The notes beneath the pieces were generated by a model. The model was not told the origin of the DNA. It saw nothing but the letters and a program-made list of their open reading frames with translations, and did not search any database. From positions 310,001 through 374,000 of the forward strand of contig NZ_BMQT01000001.1 of the NCBI RefSeq assembly GCF_014648255.1: a stretch of 64,000 bases of DNA, in the 5' to 3' direction. The position numbers were made by a program, and so were the translations under genes. This document shows, piece by piece, positions 47,114-55,693 of the stretch (the stretch's first letter is position 1; each line of letters starts with the position of its first letter). This stretch comes from Nocardioides albus. Its GTDB lineage: Bacteria > Actinomycetota > Actinomycetes > Propionibacteriales > Nocardioidaceae.

Positions 47114-48871
47114 ATGCTGATAATCGACCAGGTGCGCAGACTCCCTCTCGACCATCCCGGGGTCGCGGACCATCGGTCCCCCGGCAGCTTCCTGTGGTGG
47201 ATGGCGAGGAAGCAGTGGGACACACTGCTCGGCGGCATGTTCTTCGGGGTCGTCTGGATGAGCGCCCAGGCCGTGATGCCGCTGGTGATCGGTCGAGCGA
47301 TCGACGAGGGCGTGGCCACCAAGGACGTCCCCACGCTGGCGACCTATGCGGCCGTGCTGCTCGGTGTCGGTCTCGTTCAGGCCGTCGCGGGGATCGTTCG
47401 CCACCGGTTCGCGGTGACCAACTGGCTGACGGCCGCCTACCGGGTGGTGCAGCTGGTGACTCGACAGTCCGTACGTCTCGGCGCCTCGCTCCCCCGCAAG
47501 GTCTCGACCGGCGAGGTCGCCGCGATCGGCACCTCCGACCTGTCCCACATCGGGCAGGTCATGGACGTCTCGGCCCGGTTCGCCGGCGCGGTGGTCTCCT
47601 TCTTCGTCGTCGCCGTCGTCCTGCTGCAGACCTCGGTCACGCTCGGACTGGTGGTGCTGGTCGGCGTACCCCTTGTCGTGCTCCTCGTCGGCCCGCTCCT
47701 CTCGCCGCTGCAGAAGGTCTCGGCCGACCAGCGACACCTGATGGGCGAGCTGTCCAACACCGCCTCCGACATCGTCGGCGGCCTGCGGGTGCTGCGCGGG
47801 ATCGGTGGCGAGGACGTCTTCAGCGCGCGTTACCGACGGCAGTCGCAGGACGTACGCCACGCCGGGGTCCGCGTCGCCCGGCTGCAGTCGGTGCTCGACG
47901 CGATGCAGATCCTGCTGCCCGGACTGTTCGTCGTCGCCGTGGTGTGGCTCGGCGCGCGGATGGCGGTCGCGGGCGAGATCACCGCGGGACAGCTGGTCGC
48001 GTTCTACGGCTACGCCGCGTTCCTGATGCTGCCGCTGCGGACGGTCGTCGAGTACGCCAACAAGCTCATCCGCGCCCGGGTCTCGGCCAAGCGGATCATC
48101 AAGGTCCTCGCGCTGGACCCCGACAACGCCTCCCTCGACTCGCTGCTGCCGGTGCCCCCGGAAGGGTCCGAGCTGCGCGACGACGCCTCCGGGCTGCGCA
48201 TCGAGCCGGGCCTACTGACCGCGCTGGTCTCCGAGCAACCCGACGACACCTCCCACCTCGCCGACCGGCTCGGTCGGATGTCGCCCGACGACCCGACAGA
48301 CCGGTCGGTCACCCTCGGCGGGGTTCCTCTTCTCGACCTCCCGCTGGACGATGTACGCCGCAGGATCATCGTCTCCGACACTGGCACCCAGCTCTTCTCG
48401 GGCGCGCTCGGCGAGGTCCTCGACGTCACCGGCCGGGCGGGCCGTGGCGGAGCCGAAGCAGCCGTGCACACCGCGTCGGCGGAGGACATCCTGGAGGCCC
48501 TCCCCGACGGCTACCGCGCGCAGGTCTCCGAGCGCGGTCGCAGCCTCTCCGGCGGCCAGCGGCAACGGCTGACGCTGGCCCGCGTGCTCACCGTCGACCC
48601 CGAGATCCTGGTCCTCGTCGAGCCGACCTCCGCGGTCGACGCGCACACCGAGGCGCGGATCGCCTCGCGCCTGTGTGCCCACCGCGCCGGGCGTACGACG
48701 GTGGTCACCACGACCAGTCCGCTGCTGCTCGACACCGCAGATGTCGTCGTCCTCCTCGAGGACGGGAAGGTCACCGCCACCGGCACGCACCATGAGCTCA
48801 TGGAGAGCTGCCCCGGCTACCGCCGGGTGGTCGTGCGAGACGTACAGGACGTACAGGAGGTCACCTCGTGA
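47114..48871 (+). CDS. ABC exporter half-transporter A, ATPase lacking Walker A
   Basis: A 585-residue half-exporter with six TM helices (~40-310) and a nucleotide domain that has lost its own nucleotide site. Where Walker A should be, about residues 365-380, the chain reads LLTALVSEQPDDTSH. Walker B is LVLVEPTSAVD with Val for the Asp, and the H-loop position reads TTTSPLLL without His. The signature motif, however, is a perfect LSGGQRQ near 478. It would serve only to complete the partner's site. The next gene starts inside its stop codon (GTGA), so the two are a coupled heterodimer. Confidence 0.85.
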   Translation: MLIIDQVRRLPLDHPGVADHRSPGSFLWWMARKQWDTLLGGMFFGVVWMSAQAVMPLVIGRAIDEGVATKDVPTLATYAAVLLGVGLVQAVAGIVRHRFAVTNWLTAAYRVVQLVTRQSVRLGASLPRKVSTGEVAAIGTSDLSHIGQVMDVSARFAGAVVSFFVVAVVLLQTSVTLGLVVLVGVPLVVLLVGPLLSPLQKVSADQRHLMGELSNTASDIVGGLRVLRGIGGEDVFSARYRRQSQDVRHAGVRVARLQSVLDAMQILLPGLFVVAVVWLGARMAVAGEITAGQLVAFYGYAAFLMLPLRTVVEYANKLIRARVSAKRIIKVLALDPDNASLDSLLPVPPEGSELRDDASGLRIEPGLLTALVSEQPDDTSHLADRLGRMSPDDPTDRSVTLGGVPLLDLPLDDVRRRIIVSDTGTQLFSGALGEVLDVTGRAGRGGAEAAVHTASAEDILEALPDGYRAQVSERGRSLSGGQRQRLTLARVLTVDPEILVLVEPTSAVDAHTEARIASRLCAHRAGRTTVVTTTSPLLLDTADVVVLLEDGKVTATGTHHELMESCPGYRRVVVRDVQDVQEVTS

Positions 48872-50604
48872 CGACCGCGCTCCCGGTGGCGACGGACAAG
48901 GACGTCCGCGCCTATGTCGCCACCCTGGCCCGCCGCCACCCGCGGATGCTCTGGGGTGCGCTGAGCCTGCACCTGCTCGCCGCAGGCGCCGCGCTGGCAC
49001 CGCCACGGTTGATCGGCGACCTCGTCGAGTCGGTCGAGACCGGCACGACGACCGGGCACGTCGACCTCCTGCTCGCGCTGCTGGCCGGGTTCCTCGTGGT
49101 CCAGGTGCTGCTCACCCGCTATGCCCGGTTCCTCTCCCAGGTCCTCGGCGAGCAGGTGCTGGCCGAGCTGCGCGAGGAGTTCGTCGAGAACACCCTGGCG
49201 CTGCCGCTGGGCACGGTCGAGGACGCCGGCTCCGGCGACCTGCTGACCCGCACCGGCCGCGACGTCGACCAGCTCAACTGGTCGATCCGCTACGCCCTGC
49301 CGGAGTGGACGATCGCCTGCCTGACCGCGGTCGCGACGCTCGTCGCCGCCCTCACCGTCGGCTGGTGGGTAGTACTGCCGTGCCTGCTCGGCGTGCCCGC
49401 GCTCGCGATCGGGCTGCGCTGGTACCTCCGCCGCGCCAAGGGCGGCTATCTGCGCGAGTCGGCGACCTACTCGCAGATCAACTCGACGCTCACCGAGACG
49501 GCCGAGGGGTCGCGTACGGTCGAGGCGCTCGGCCTCCAGCGCGCCCGGATCGAGGCCGCCGACGCCGACATCGCGACCTCGTTCCGTGCCGAGCGCTACA
49601 CGCTGTTCCTGCGTACGGTCTTCTTCCCGGCGATGGAGATCTCCTACCTCGTCCCCACGGTCGCCACGCTGCTGTTCGGCGGCTGGCTCTACACCCAGGG
49701 GGTCTGCTCGCTCGGCGATGTGACCGCGGCGACGCTCTATGTCCAGATGCTGATCGACCCCGTCAACCGGATCGTCTCGATCCTCGACGAGCTGCAGATG
49801 GGCAACACGTCCCTGGCTCGCCTGCTCGGCGTCGCGCACGTCCCCGACGACCGGGTCGCCACCGGCGCCGAGCCCGCCGACGAGAAGATCGCCGCGTCCG
49901 AGGTGACGTTCTCCTACGTCGAGGGCCGCGACGTCCTCCACGGCATCTCGATGGACATCGGGGTCGGCGAGCGGGTGGCCATGGTCGGGCCCTCCGGCGC
50001 CGGCAAGTCGACGCTCGGGCGGCTCCTCGCCGGCATCCACCCGCCGGGCTCGGGAGCCGTGACGGTCGGCGACGTGCCGCTGGTCGACCTCCCGCTCGAC
50101 GATCTGCGCGGCCACGTCGCACTGGTCACCCAGGAGCACCACGTCTTCGCGGGGACCGTGCGCGACAACCTGGTGCTGGCGCGTCCAGGGGCCTCGGACA
50201 CGGACGTGCTCGACGCCCTGGCGGCGGTGGACGCCCGCGAATGGGTCGCGGCGCTCCCGGAGGCGCTGGACACCGAGGTCGGCTCCGGCGGCCGTGCCCT
50301 GACCGCACCCCAGGCCCAGCAGATCGCCCTCGCCCGGCTCGTCCTCGCCGATCCGCACACCCTGGTGCTGGACGAGGCGACCTCGCTGATCGACCCCCGC
50401 GCCGCCCGGCACCTGGAGCGGTCGCTGGCCGCGGTGCTGGAGGGACGTACGGTCATCGCGATCGCCCACCGGCTCTTCTCCGCCCACGACGCCGACCGCG
50501 TCGCCGTGGTCGAGGGCGGCCGGATCACCGAGTTCGGCCCGCACGACGAGCTCGTCGCCGCTCGCGGGTCCTATGCGAAGCTCTGGGACTCCTGGCGCAC
50601 CTGA
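48868..50604 (+). CDS. ABC exporter half-transporter B, ATPase with degenerate signature
   Basis: A 578-residue half-exporter complementary to the gene before it. It has six TM helices, Walker A GPSGAGKST near 374-382, Walker B LVLDEATSLID near 500 and H-loop IAIAHRLFS near 533. Its signature is LTAPQAQQ instead of LSGGQ. ATP held by this subunit would be sandwiched against the intact LSGGQ of subunit A, and the opposite site would have neither half. The pair probably has exactly one ATP-hydrolysing site. Substrate unknown (peptide, lipid or drug). It ends 16 bases from the convergent Uma2 gene. Confidence 0.87.
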   Translation: MTTALPVATDKDVRAYVATLARRHPRMLWGALSLHLLAAGAALAPPRLIGDLVESVETGTTTGHVDLLLALLAGFLVVQVLLTRYARFLSQVLGEQVLAELREEFVENTLALPLGTVEDAGSGDLLTRTGRDVDQLNWSIRYALPEWTIACLTAVATLVAALTVGWWVVLPCLLGVPALAIGLRWYLRRAKGGYLRESATYSQINSTLTETAEGSRTVEALGLQRARIEAADADIATSFRAERYTLFLRTVFFPAMEISYLVPTVATLLFGGWLYTQGVCSLGDVTAATLYVQMLIDPVNRIVSILDELQMGNTSLARLLGVAHVPDDRVATGAEPADEKIAASEVTFSYVEGRDVLHGISMDIGVGERVAMVGPSGAGKSTLGRLLAGIHPPGSGAVTVGDVPLVDLPLDDLRGHVALVTQEHHVFAGTVRDNLVLARPGASDTDVLDALAAVDAREWVAALPEALDTEVGSGGRALTAPQAQQIALARLVLADPHTLVLDEATSLIDPRAARHLERSLAAVLEGRTVIAIAHRLFSAHDADRVAVVEGGRITEFGPHDELVAARGSYAKLWDSWRT

Positions 50605-50620
50605 CCGGCCTCGTTGCTGG

Positions 50621-51196
50621 CTAAGTCGCAGGGAGCAACTCGTGGAGGTCGACCTCGATCGTGCCGTGCTCGCCTACGGTCACCGTGCCGCTCGGCCGCT
50701 CTTCGGTCAGCAGCAGCAGCTCGTCCCAACCGCCGCTGCTGCTGTCGTAGATGCCAAGGGTGCGGGCGACCGGGTCGAGGAGCCAATATTGGCCAACGCC
50801 GGCTCGGACGTATTCGTTCGCCTTCACGACGGTGTCCTGCCCCTGCGTGGACGGGGACAGCACCTCGACAAGCACCACCACGGCGCCTTCGATCTCGCGC
50901 GCGTCGGTCTCGTAGGTGAGCAGCATGAAGTCCGGGATCCGCACCTTGTTGGGCGCCACCCGGTAGTAGGTCTCCGCGTGCCCGAACAGCCCGGGAAGCA
51001 CCTTGTCGAAGAAGATCCCGAGCTTGATCTGAGATCGTCCATGAGCCGGTGTCGGCGGCATCAGCGACCACACCGCCCAGCCGTCGACCCATTCGGCCTT
51101 CGGCTTCTCCGGAAGCGCGAGCCACTCCTCGTAGGACATCCGCTCGCGGTGCATGCCGCCGACCTCGACGACCTGGTGCTCGGCGTCGACGGACAT
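50621..51196 (-). CDS. Uma2-family (DUF820) PD-(D/E)XK nuclease-like protein
   Basis: A 191-residue protein. The opening ERMSYEEWLALPEKPKAEWVDG, the core RIPDFMLL followed by VVVLVEVLSPST, and TVVKANEYVRAGVGQYWLLDP are the family signature; PD and ExxS correspond to the restriction-like active site. The family is very abundant in cyanobacteria and actinobacteria and its physiological role is unsettled. ATG 51196 has GGAGG four bases upstream; the frame is open 15 codons more. No transposon or toxin gene accompanies it. Confidence 0.85.
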   Translation of the reverse strand: MSVDAEHQVVEVGGMHRERMSYEEWLALPEKPKAEWVDGWAVWSLMPPTPAHGRSQIKLGIFFDKVLPGLFGHAETYYRVAPNKVRIPDFMLLTYETDAREIEGAVVVLVEVLSPSTQGQDTVVKANEYVRAGVGQYWLLDPVARTLGIYDSSSGGWDELLLLTEERPSGTVTVGEHGTIEVDLHELLPAT

Positions 51197-51302
51197 GGCA
51201 CCTCCAACCTGTTGTGCGAACACACGATCAACTCCTGTCATTGTGCGTGCTCGCCGTCCTCAGAACAATCACATCATCGAGCACCGACAGTTCGGGACCC
51301 GC

Positions 51303-52085
51303 TCAGCTGGGATACATCCCGCTGCTCACGTTGAGCCAGGTGCCGGTGATCGCGCCCGCGCCGTCGGACGCGAGGAAGGCCGCGGTGTCGGCGACCTCCT
51401 TCAGCCGCGGCGACCGCTTGGTCATCCGCATGTCGTCGAGGTTCGTCCGGATCCCATCCAGGGCCTCCTCCGGGAGCCGCGTGCCGAGGACCCGCTCGAA
51501 CTTCTCCGCGGTGAAGGTCTCGGTGATCCCGGCAGTCCAGATCCCCACGACGCGTACGCCGGAGGGTCCGACCTCCGCGGCCAGGTCCCGCATCAGCGCG
51601 TCGAGCGCCCCGTCGGCAGCGCTGGTCCCGCCCATGCCGGGCGCGGAGCCGCGGGCGGAGCCGGAGTCGAGGGCGAGCACGACCCCGCGGCCCTGCGAGA
51701 CCATCTGCCGGGCGGCTGCGCGGGCGGTGTGGAAGGAGCCGGCGATGCCGCGTACGACGGGCTGGGTGTAGTCGGCGGCCGAGATCTCCAGCAGGGCCTG
51801 CCCCTGGATGTCGCCGCGGTCGGCGACGTTGAAGGAGATGTCGAGCGAGCCGGTCTCCTCGACGACCCGCTCGACGAAGGCGACCACGGCGGCCTCGTCG
51901 AGGACGTCGACCACGCCGTGGCCGGCCGCGCCGACCTCCTCGGCCTTGGCCGCGAGCGTGGCCTCCGTGCGGCCGGCGAGGTAGACCTTGGCGCCGGCCC
52001 CGGCGAGGGCCTTGGCGGTCGTCGAGCCGATGTCGCCCGCGCCGCCCCAGACGATGGCGGTGCGGTCATGGAGCTGTGCGTTCAT
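51303..52085 (-). CDS. Short-chain dehydrogenase-like protein lacking the catalytic Tyr and Lys
   Basis: A 260-residue SDR fold. The Rossmann glycine motif is present (VWGGAGDIGSTTAKAL), but the active-site segment aligned with YSASKAALDAL reads TSAADGALDAL, so Tyr is Thr and Lys is Asp. The NNAG structural motif is also altered (FNVADRGD). It may still bind NAD(P) yet should not do standard SDR chemistry. AGGAG lies five bases before ATG 52085. It follows the ECF sigma gene on the same strand after 98 bases and may be its target or partner. Confidence 0.82.
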   Translation of the reverse strand: MNAQLHDRTAIVWGGAGDIGSTTAKALAGAGAKVYLAGRTEATLAAKAEEVGAAGHGVVDVLDEAAVVAFVERVVEETGSLDISFNVADRGDIQGQALLEISAADYTQPVVRGIAGSFHTARAAARQMVSQGRGVVLALDSGSARGSAPGMGGTSAADGALDALMRDLAAEVGPSGVRVVGIWTAGITETFTAEKFERVLGTRLPEEALDGIRTNLDDMRMTKRSPRLKEVADTAAFLASDGAGAITGTWLNVSSGMYPS

Positions 52086-52183
52086 GGTGTCTCCTGGAGC
52101 TGTCCTCGCGCACCTGGTGTGCGTGATCTGCCCGTTAGGACGTACGCGAGACCGCCGACTCATCGGGTCAGCGCGAACTTTCT

Positions 52184-53158
52184 TCAGGAGAGCGCCTGCG
52201 GGAGTCCGAAGGCAGGGAACAGATGCGGTTCGAAGGTGGTGATCTGGGCGACCCTGCCACCGACGACCCGGAGCACGTCGAGCACCTGCGGACGGTAGAT
52301 CGTGGTGCCCGGCCGGCGTACGTAGCCGGCGACCGCCGGCATCCGGTTGGCGGCCGCCGGGATGAAGCACCACTCACCCAGGTAGGTCGGCGAGGACGGG
52401 TCGAGGTTGGGCAGCACGAAGTCCAGGAGCGCCTGGCGGGTGGAGAACCAGAACGGGTTCGGCGGCATCGTCAGCACGGCATCGCTGGTCAGCAGGTCGG
52501 CGATGCCCTCACGCCAGTTGCTCTCCCCCGCCGCGATGTAGGCGTCGATGACCTTGCGTTCCTCCTCGGTCGGCCCCTCGGTGCGCCAGGTCGACCGGTC
52601 CTCGGGCAGGTGCCGGCGCAGCGCCGGCTTGGCCCGCTGCAGCAACGAGTTCACCGTGGCGACGGTGACGTCGAGCGCGGCCGCGGTGTCCGCAGCCGAC
52701 CAGCCGAGCACCTCGCGGAAGACGAACACCGCCCGCTGCTGCGGGGTCAGATGCTGGATCGCGGTCAGGAAGACCAGCTCGATCGTCTCCCGTGCGACCG
52801 CCTCGTCCTCCGGTCGTTCGGGCTCCAGCAGGGCGTCGGGGAACGGCTGCAGCCACTCCAGCAGCTCCGGGGGCTCACCGGTGCCGTGGTCGAACCCTGG
52901 CAGCGGGGCGTACGTCTTCGGGCGCCGCTCGTTGCGGCGCAGGAAGTCGAGGCAGGTGTTCGTCGCGATCCGGTAGAGCCATCCCCGGACCGCCTCCGGG
53001 TCGGTCAGCTGGTCGCGGCGCTCCCACGCCTTGACCATCGTCTCCTGGACCAGGTCCTCGGCCTCGTCGAAGCTGGCCACCATCCGGTAGCAGTGCACCC
53101 TCAGCTCGCGTCGGTGCTTCTCGGCAGCGTCCACGAACGGGTCGACCATCACGCTCAT
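52184..53158 (-). CDS. ECF sigma factor with C-terminal SnoaL/NTF2-like domain (SigG/ECF56-like)
   Basis: A 324-residue sigma factor. Sigma-2 is HCYRMVASFDEAEDLVQETM with RGWLYRIATNTCLDFLRR; a linker with WLQPFPDALLEP follows; sigma-4 is LTPQQRAVFVFREVLGWSA with TVNSLLQRAKPALRR. After ~210 comes a SnoaL-like fold (TEEERKVIDAYIAAGESNW; VLTMPPNPFWFSTRQ) ending in VGGRVAQITTFEP. In families of this type the C-terminal domain is thought to control the sigma activity in place of an anti-sigma factor. The WLQP linker favours the SigG/ECF56 group over ECF41. ATG 53158, or 53149. Confidence 0.87.
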   Translation of the reverse strand: MSVMVDPFVDAAEKHRRELRVHCYRMVASFDEAEDLVQETMVKAWERRDQLTDPEAVRGWLYRIATNTCLDFLRRNERRPKTYAPLPGFDHGTGEPPELLEWLQPFPDALLEPERPEDEAVARETIELVFLTAIQHLTPQQRAVFVFREVLGWSAADTAAALDVTVATVNSLLQRAKPALRRHLPEDRSTWRTEGPTEEERKVIDAYIAAGESNWREGIADLLTSDAVLTMPPNPFWFSTRQALLDFVLPNLDPSSPTYLGEWCFIPAAANRMPAVAGYVRRPGTTIYRPQVLDVLRVVGGRVAQITTFEPHLFPAFGLPQALS

Positions 53159-53272
53159 GGGTGGTGAGCGTAGGGCCTGTCAGCCACACCGGCGACGAAA
53201 TCGGCAACCGATCTCAAACAGGTGCAACACAACTCGTCCACGCGACGTATGGCGTTACGTGGGGCGGTCCTC

Positions 53273-53310
53273 CCAGGGCCCCGGCTTGAGTCTGCCGGCC
53301 GGGGTCCTGG
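53273..53310 (-). terminator. Terminator of fgd1
   Basis: CCAGGGCCCCGG (53273-53284) pairs with CCGGGGTCCTGG (53299-53310), with one G-U pair; the 14-nt loop can pair further at its ends. It starts seven bases beyond the fgd1 stop on the minus strand. Confidence 0.75.
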
Positions 53311-53316
53311 TTCTGC

Positions 53317-54321
53317 TCAGACCAGAGCCCGAAGCTTCGGCAGGATCTCCTCGCCGTAGAGCTTGAGGAACTTCGCCTGGTCCGGGCCCGGGGCGTGGAA
53401 GACCAGGTGGGTGAAGCCCATGTCGAGGTATTCCTTGATCCGGGCGACGTGCTCGTCGGGGTCGGTCGAGACGATGAACCGCTTGGCGGTCGCCTCGGTC
53501 GGGAGCGCGTCGGCGAGACGCTGCATCTCGACCGGGTCCTCGACGGAGTGCTTCTGCTCGGGGGTGAGGCCGAGGGCGCCCCAGAAGCGGGTGGCCTCCA
53601 TCGCCTGCTCCAGGTCGTGGTCGAAGGAGACCTTGACCTCGATCATCATGTCGACGTCCTCCGGCTTGCGCTCGGAGAGCTCGATGCCGGTCCGTACGGC
53701 TGGGAGCAGGGTGTCGGTGTAGAGCTCGGCGCCCTTGCCGGAGGTGGTGATGTAGCCGTCACCGGCACGGCCGGCGTACTTCGTGGCGGCCGGGCCCGAA
53801 CCCGCCAGGTAGATCGGGACCGGGGTCGACGGCTTGTCGTAGATGGTCGCCCGGTCGAGCTGGTAGTAGTCGCCCTCGAAGGTGACCCGGTCCTCGGACC
53901 AGAGCTTCTTGATCACCCGGACGGCCTCGCGGAACCGGGCGAAGCGCACCTTGCCCTCGGGCCACTCCACACCCAGCGGCGCCTCGTTCATCGCCTCACC
54001 GGTGCCCATCCCGAGCACGACGCGGTCGGGAAAGAGGGAGCCGAGGGTCGCGAAGGACTGCGCCACGATCGCGGGGTGGTAGCGGAACGTCGGGGTGAGC
54101 ACGGACGTCCCCATGGTGATCCGCTCCGTGCGTGCACCGAGCGCACCCAGCCACGTCATGGCGAACGGCGCATGCCCGCCGTCGTGCCGCCAGGGCTGGA
54201 GATGGTCGGAGATGAAGACCGAGTCGAAACCCTGCTCCTCCGCCATCACGCCGTAGTTCAGCAGCTCCGTGGGTGCGAACTGCTCGTTGGACGCCTTGTA
54301 TCCGAACCTGATCTCCGTCAC
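53317..54321 (-). CDS. fgd1: F420-dependent glucose-6-phosphate dehydrogenase
   Basis: Oxidises glucose-6-phosphate to 6-phosphogluconolactone while reducing coenzyme F420; this is the main source of F420H2 in mycobacteria. The 334-residue protein runs closely parallel to M. tuberculosis FGD1: FGYKASNEQFAP at the start, SDHLQPWRHDGGHAPF, TSVLTPTFRYHPAIVAQ with the active-site region, GMGTGEAMNE, KYAGRAGDGYITTSGKG, LTPEQKHSVEDP and HLVFHAPGPDQ. Start GTG 54321 follows a -10 TACCGT by six bases, so it is probably leaderless. Divergent from another F420-type oxidoreductase by 23 bases. fbiC lies 5 kb away. Confidence 0.92.
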   Translation of the reverse strand: MTEIRFGYKASNEQFAPTELLNYGVMAEEQGFDSVFISDHLQPWRHDGGHAPFAMTWLGALGARTERITMGTSVLTPTFRYHPAIVAQSFATLGSLFPDRVVLGMGTGEAMNEAPLGVEWPEGKVRFARFREAVRVIKKLWSEDRVTFEGDYYQLDRATIYDKPSTPVPIYLAGSGPAATKYAGRAGDGYITTSGKGAELYTDTLLPAVRTGIELSERKPEDVDMMIEVKVSFDHDLEQAMEATRFWGALGLTPEQKHSVEDPVEMQRLADALPTEATAKRFIVSTDPDEHVARIKEYLDMGFTHLVFHAPGPDQAKFLKLYGEEILPKLRALV

Positions 54322-54327
54322 ACGATC

Positions 54328-54337
54328 ACGGTAGCCT
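54328..54337. promoter_or_regulatory. Overlapping divergent -10 elements of fgd1 and the LLM oxidoreductase gene
   Basis: The 23-base gap contains ACGGTAGCCT. Read on the plus strand, TAGCCT (54332-54337) is seven bases before ATG 54345; on the minus strand TACCGT (54333-54328) is six bases before GTG 54321. The two hexamers share two base pairs. Both -35 regions would then sit inside the opposite gene. Confidence 0.6.
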
Positions 54338-54344
54338 CATCGGC

Positions 54345-55385
54345 ATGAAGCTTGCGATGCCCCTGACCTACTTCGGCAACCCGCGCGAGACCGCAGACCA
54401 GGTCGTCGGCCTGGAGAAGGCGGGCCTCGACCAGCTCTGGGTCGCCGAGCCGTACGGCTTCGACGCGGTCTCTCTGCTCGGCTACCTGGCCGCCAAGACC
54501 GAGACCGTCGAGCTCGGCGCGGGCATCCTCAACATCTACAGCCGTACGCCGGGAGCGCTGCTCCAGACCGCGGCCGGCCTCGACAACGTCTCCGAAGGCC
54601 GCGCGATCCTCGGCCTGGGCGCGAGCGGGCCGCAGGTCATCGAGGGCTTCCACGGGGTGGCGTACGACAAGCCGTTGACGCGCACCCGCGAGATCATCGG
54701 CCTGCTGCGCGCCGGGCTGCGCGGCGAGCGGCTGCAGAGCGACGGGCTCTACAAGCTCCCCCTGCCCGCCGACCAGGGCACCGGCCTCGGCAAGCCGCTC
54801 AAGCTGCTCAACAAGCCCGAGCGCCCCGACACTCCGCTGTGGGTGGCCGCGCTGGGTGACAAGAACGTCGCGATGACCGCCGAGGTCGCCGACGGCTGGC
54901 TGCCGTTCCAGTTCCTGCCGGACAAGGCCCGCGACGTCTGGGGCGAGGCCATCGACAAGGGTCTGGCCAAGCGCTCCTCCGACCTGAAGCCGCTGGAGAT
55001 CTCCGCCGGCGGTCTGCTCGCGATCACCGACGACCCCGACGAGGCCAAGCGTCACCGCGACACGATGCGCGGCCTGATCGCGCTGTACGTCGGCGGCATG
55101 GGCGCACGCGGCAAGAACTTCTACAACGACATGGCGGTCAAGTACGGCTTCGAGGCCGAGGCCAAGAAGATCCAGGACCTCTATCTCGACGGGCACAAGC
55201 GGGACGCCGAGGCCGAGGTGCCCGAGGCCTGGCTCGAGGCCGGGAACCTGGTCGGTCCGGAGTCGTTCGTCAGGGAGCGGATCGCGGCGTTCAAGGAGGC
55301 CGGCGTGACCAGCCTGCAGGTGACTCCGGCCTTCGGCACCGATGCGCTTGCGTCGATCGCCCAGGTCAAGGAGTGGCTGGCCTGA
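54345..55385 (+). CDS. LLM-class F420-dependent oxidoreductase
   Basis: A 346-residue luciferase-like monooxygenase fold of the F420 branch. It opens MKLAMPLTYFGNPRE, with DQLWVAEPYGFDAVSLLGYLA, TETVELGAGILNIYSRTPG and ILGLGASGPQVIEG; the last contains the Gly-rich F420-phosphate loop. It is not FGD (no GYKASNEQ start or G6P-site residues). It resembles uncharacterised oxidoreductases such as Rv3520c. Substrate unknown. Sharing a promoter region with fgd1 suggests it uses the F420H2 that Fgd1 makes. Leaderless start at ATG 54345. Confidence 0.87.
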   Translation: MKLAMPLTYFGNPRETADQVVGLEKAGLDQLWVAEPYGFDAVSLLGYLAAKTETVELGAGILNIYSRTPGALLQTAAGLDNVSEGRAILGLGASGPQVIEGFHGVAYDKPLTRTREIIGLLRAGLRGERLQSDGLYKLPLPADQGTGLGKPLKLLNKPERPDTPLWVAALGDKNVAMTAEVADGWLPFQFLPDKARDVWGEAIDKGLAKRSSDLKPLEISAGGLLAITDDPDEAKRHRDTMRGLIALYVGGMGARGKNFYNDMAVKYGFEAEAKKIQDLYLDGHKRDAEAEVPEAWLEAGNLVGPESFVRERIAAFKEAGVTSLQVTPAFGTDALASIAQVKEWLA

Positions 55386-55452
55386 CGCCTGCCGCCCCCG
55401 GTGAGCGGCGCACCTCCCTCGGCGACATCATCTGGCCGAGCAGGCTCGCCCG

Positions 55453-55537
55453 CCGGTGAATGAACGTTCATTCACCGGTAGATCCGCGAACGAACGTTCA
55501 TTCACCAGCTCACCCGCGAACGAACGTTCGTTCACCA
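55453..55537. repeat. Three palindromic operator-like sites, phased every 30 bp
   Basis: Site 1 is a perfect palindrome of 26 bp (55453-55478) with core TGAATGAACGTTCATTCA; sites 2 and 3 share the core GAACGAACGTTCRTTCACC. The centres are at 55465/66, 55495/96 and 55525/26, exactly 30 bp apart. The core type is that of TetR-family operators. The sites lie in the 308-base gap between the LLM gene and the ectodomain-protein gene at 55694. The unit is 30 bp, so both strands can also be read as repeated peptides, but no gene is supported there. The gap contains nothing else I recognise. Confidence 0.8.
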
Positions 55538-55693
55538 GCAGACGCGGCTGGTCCGAGACCGAGGCGAGGCCCCGAGATCCGCGCCGGTACTGACCGCTCG
55601 GCTGCGAATTCGGCGAAGTGTCTTTACGATGTGCGTACGACTCGGGTCGCTCGGCCCGGTCGCTCCACTTCACTGACATGCGGGGCGTGCGAC

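Noticed and set aside
50621..51196. A transposase or toxin-antitoxin component
   Set aside because: The sequence is a standard Uma2-family protein and has no partner gene or terminal repeats.
55453..55537. A short CRISPR array
   Set aside because: Only three units, with the palindrome in the conserved part and no unique spacers between them; no cas genes nearby. Operator sites fit better.
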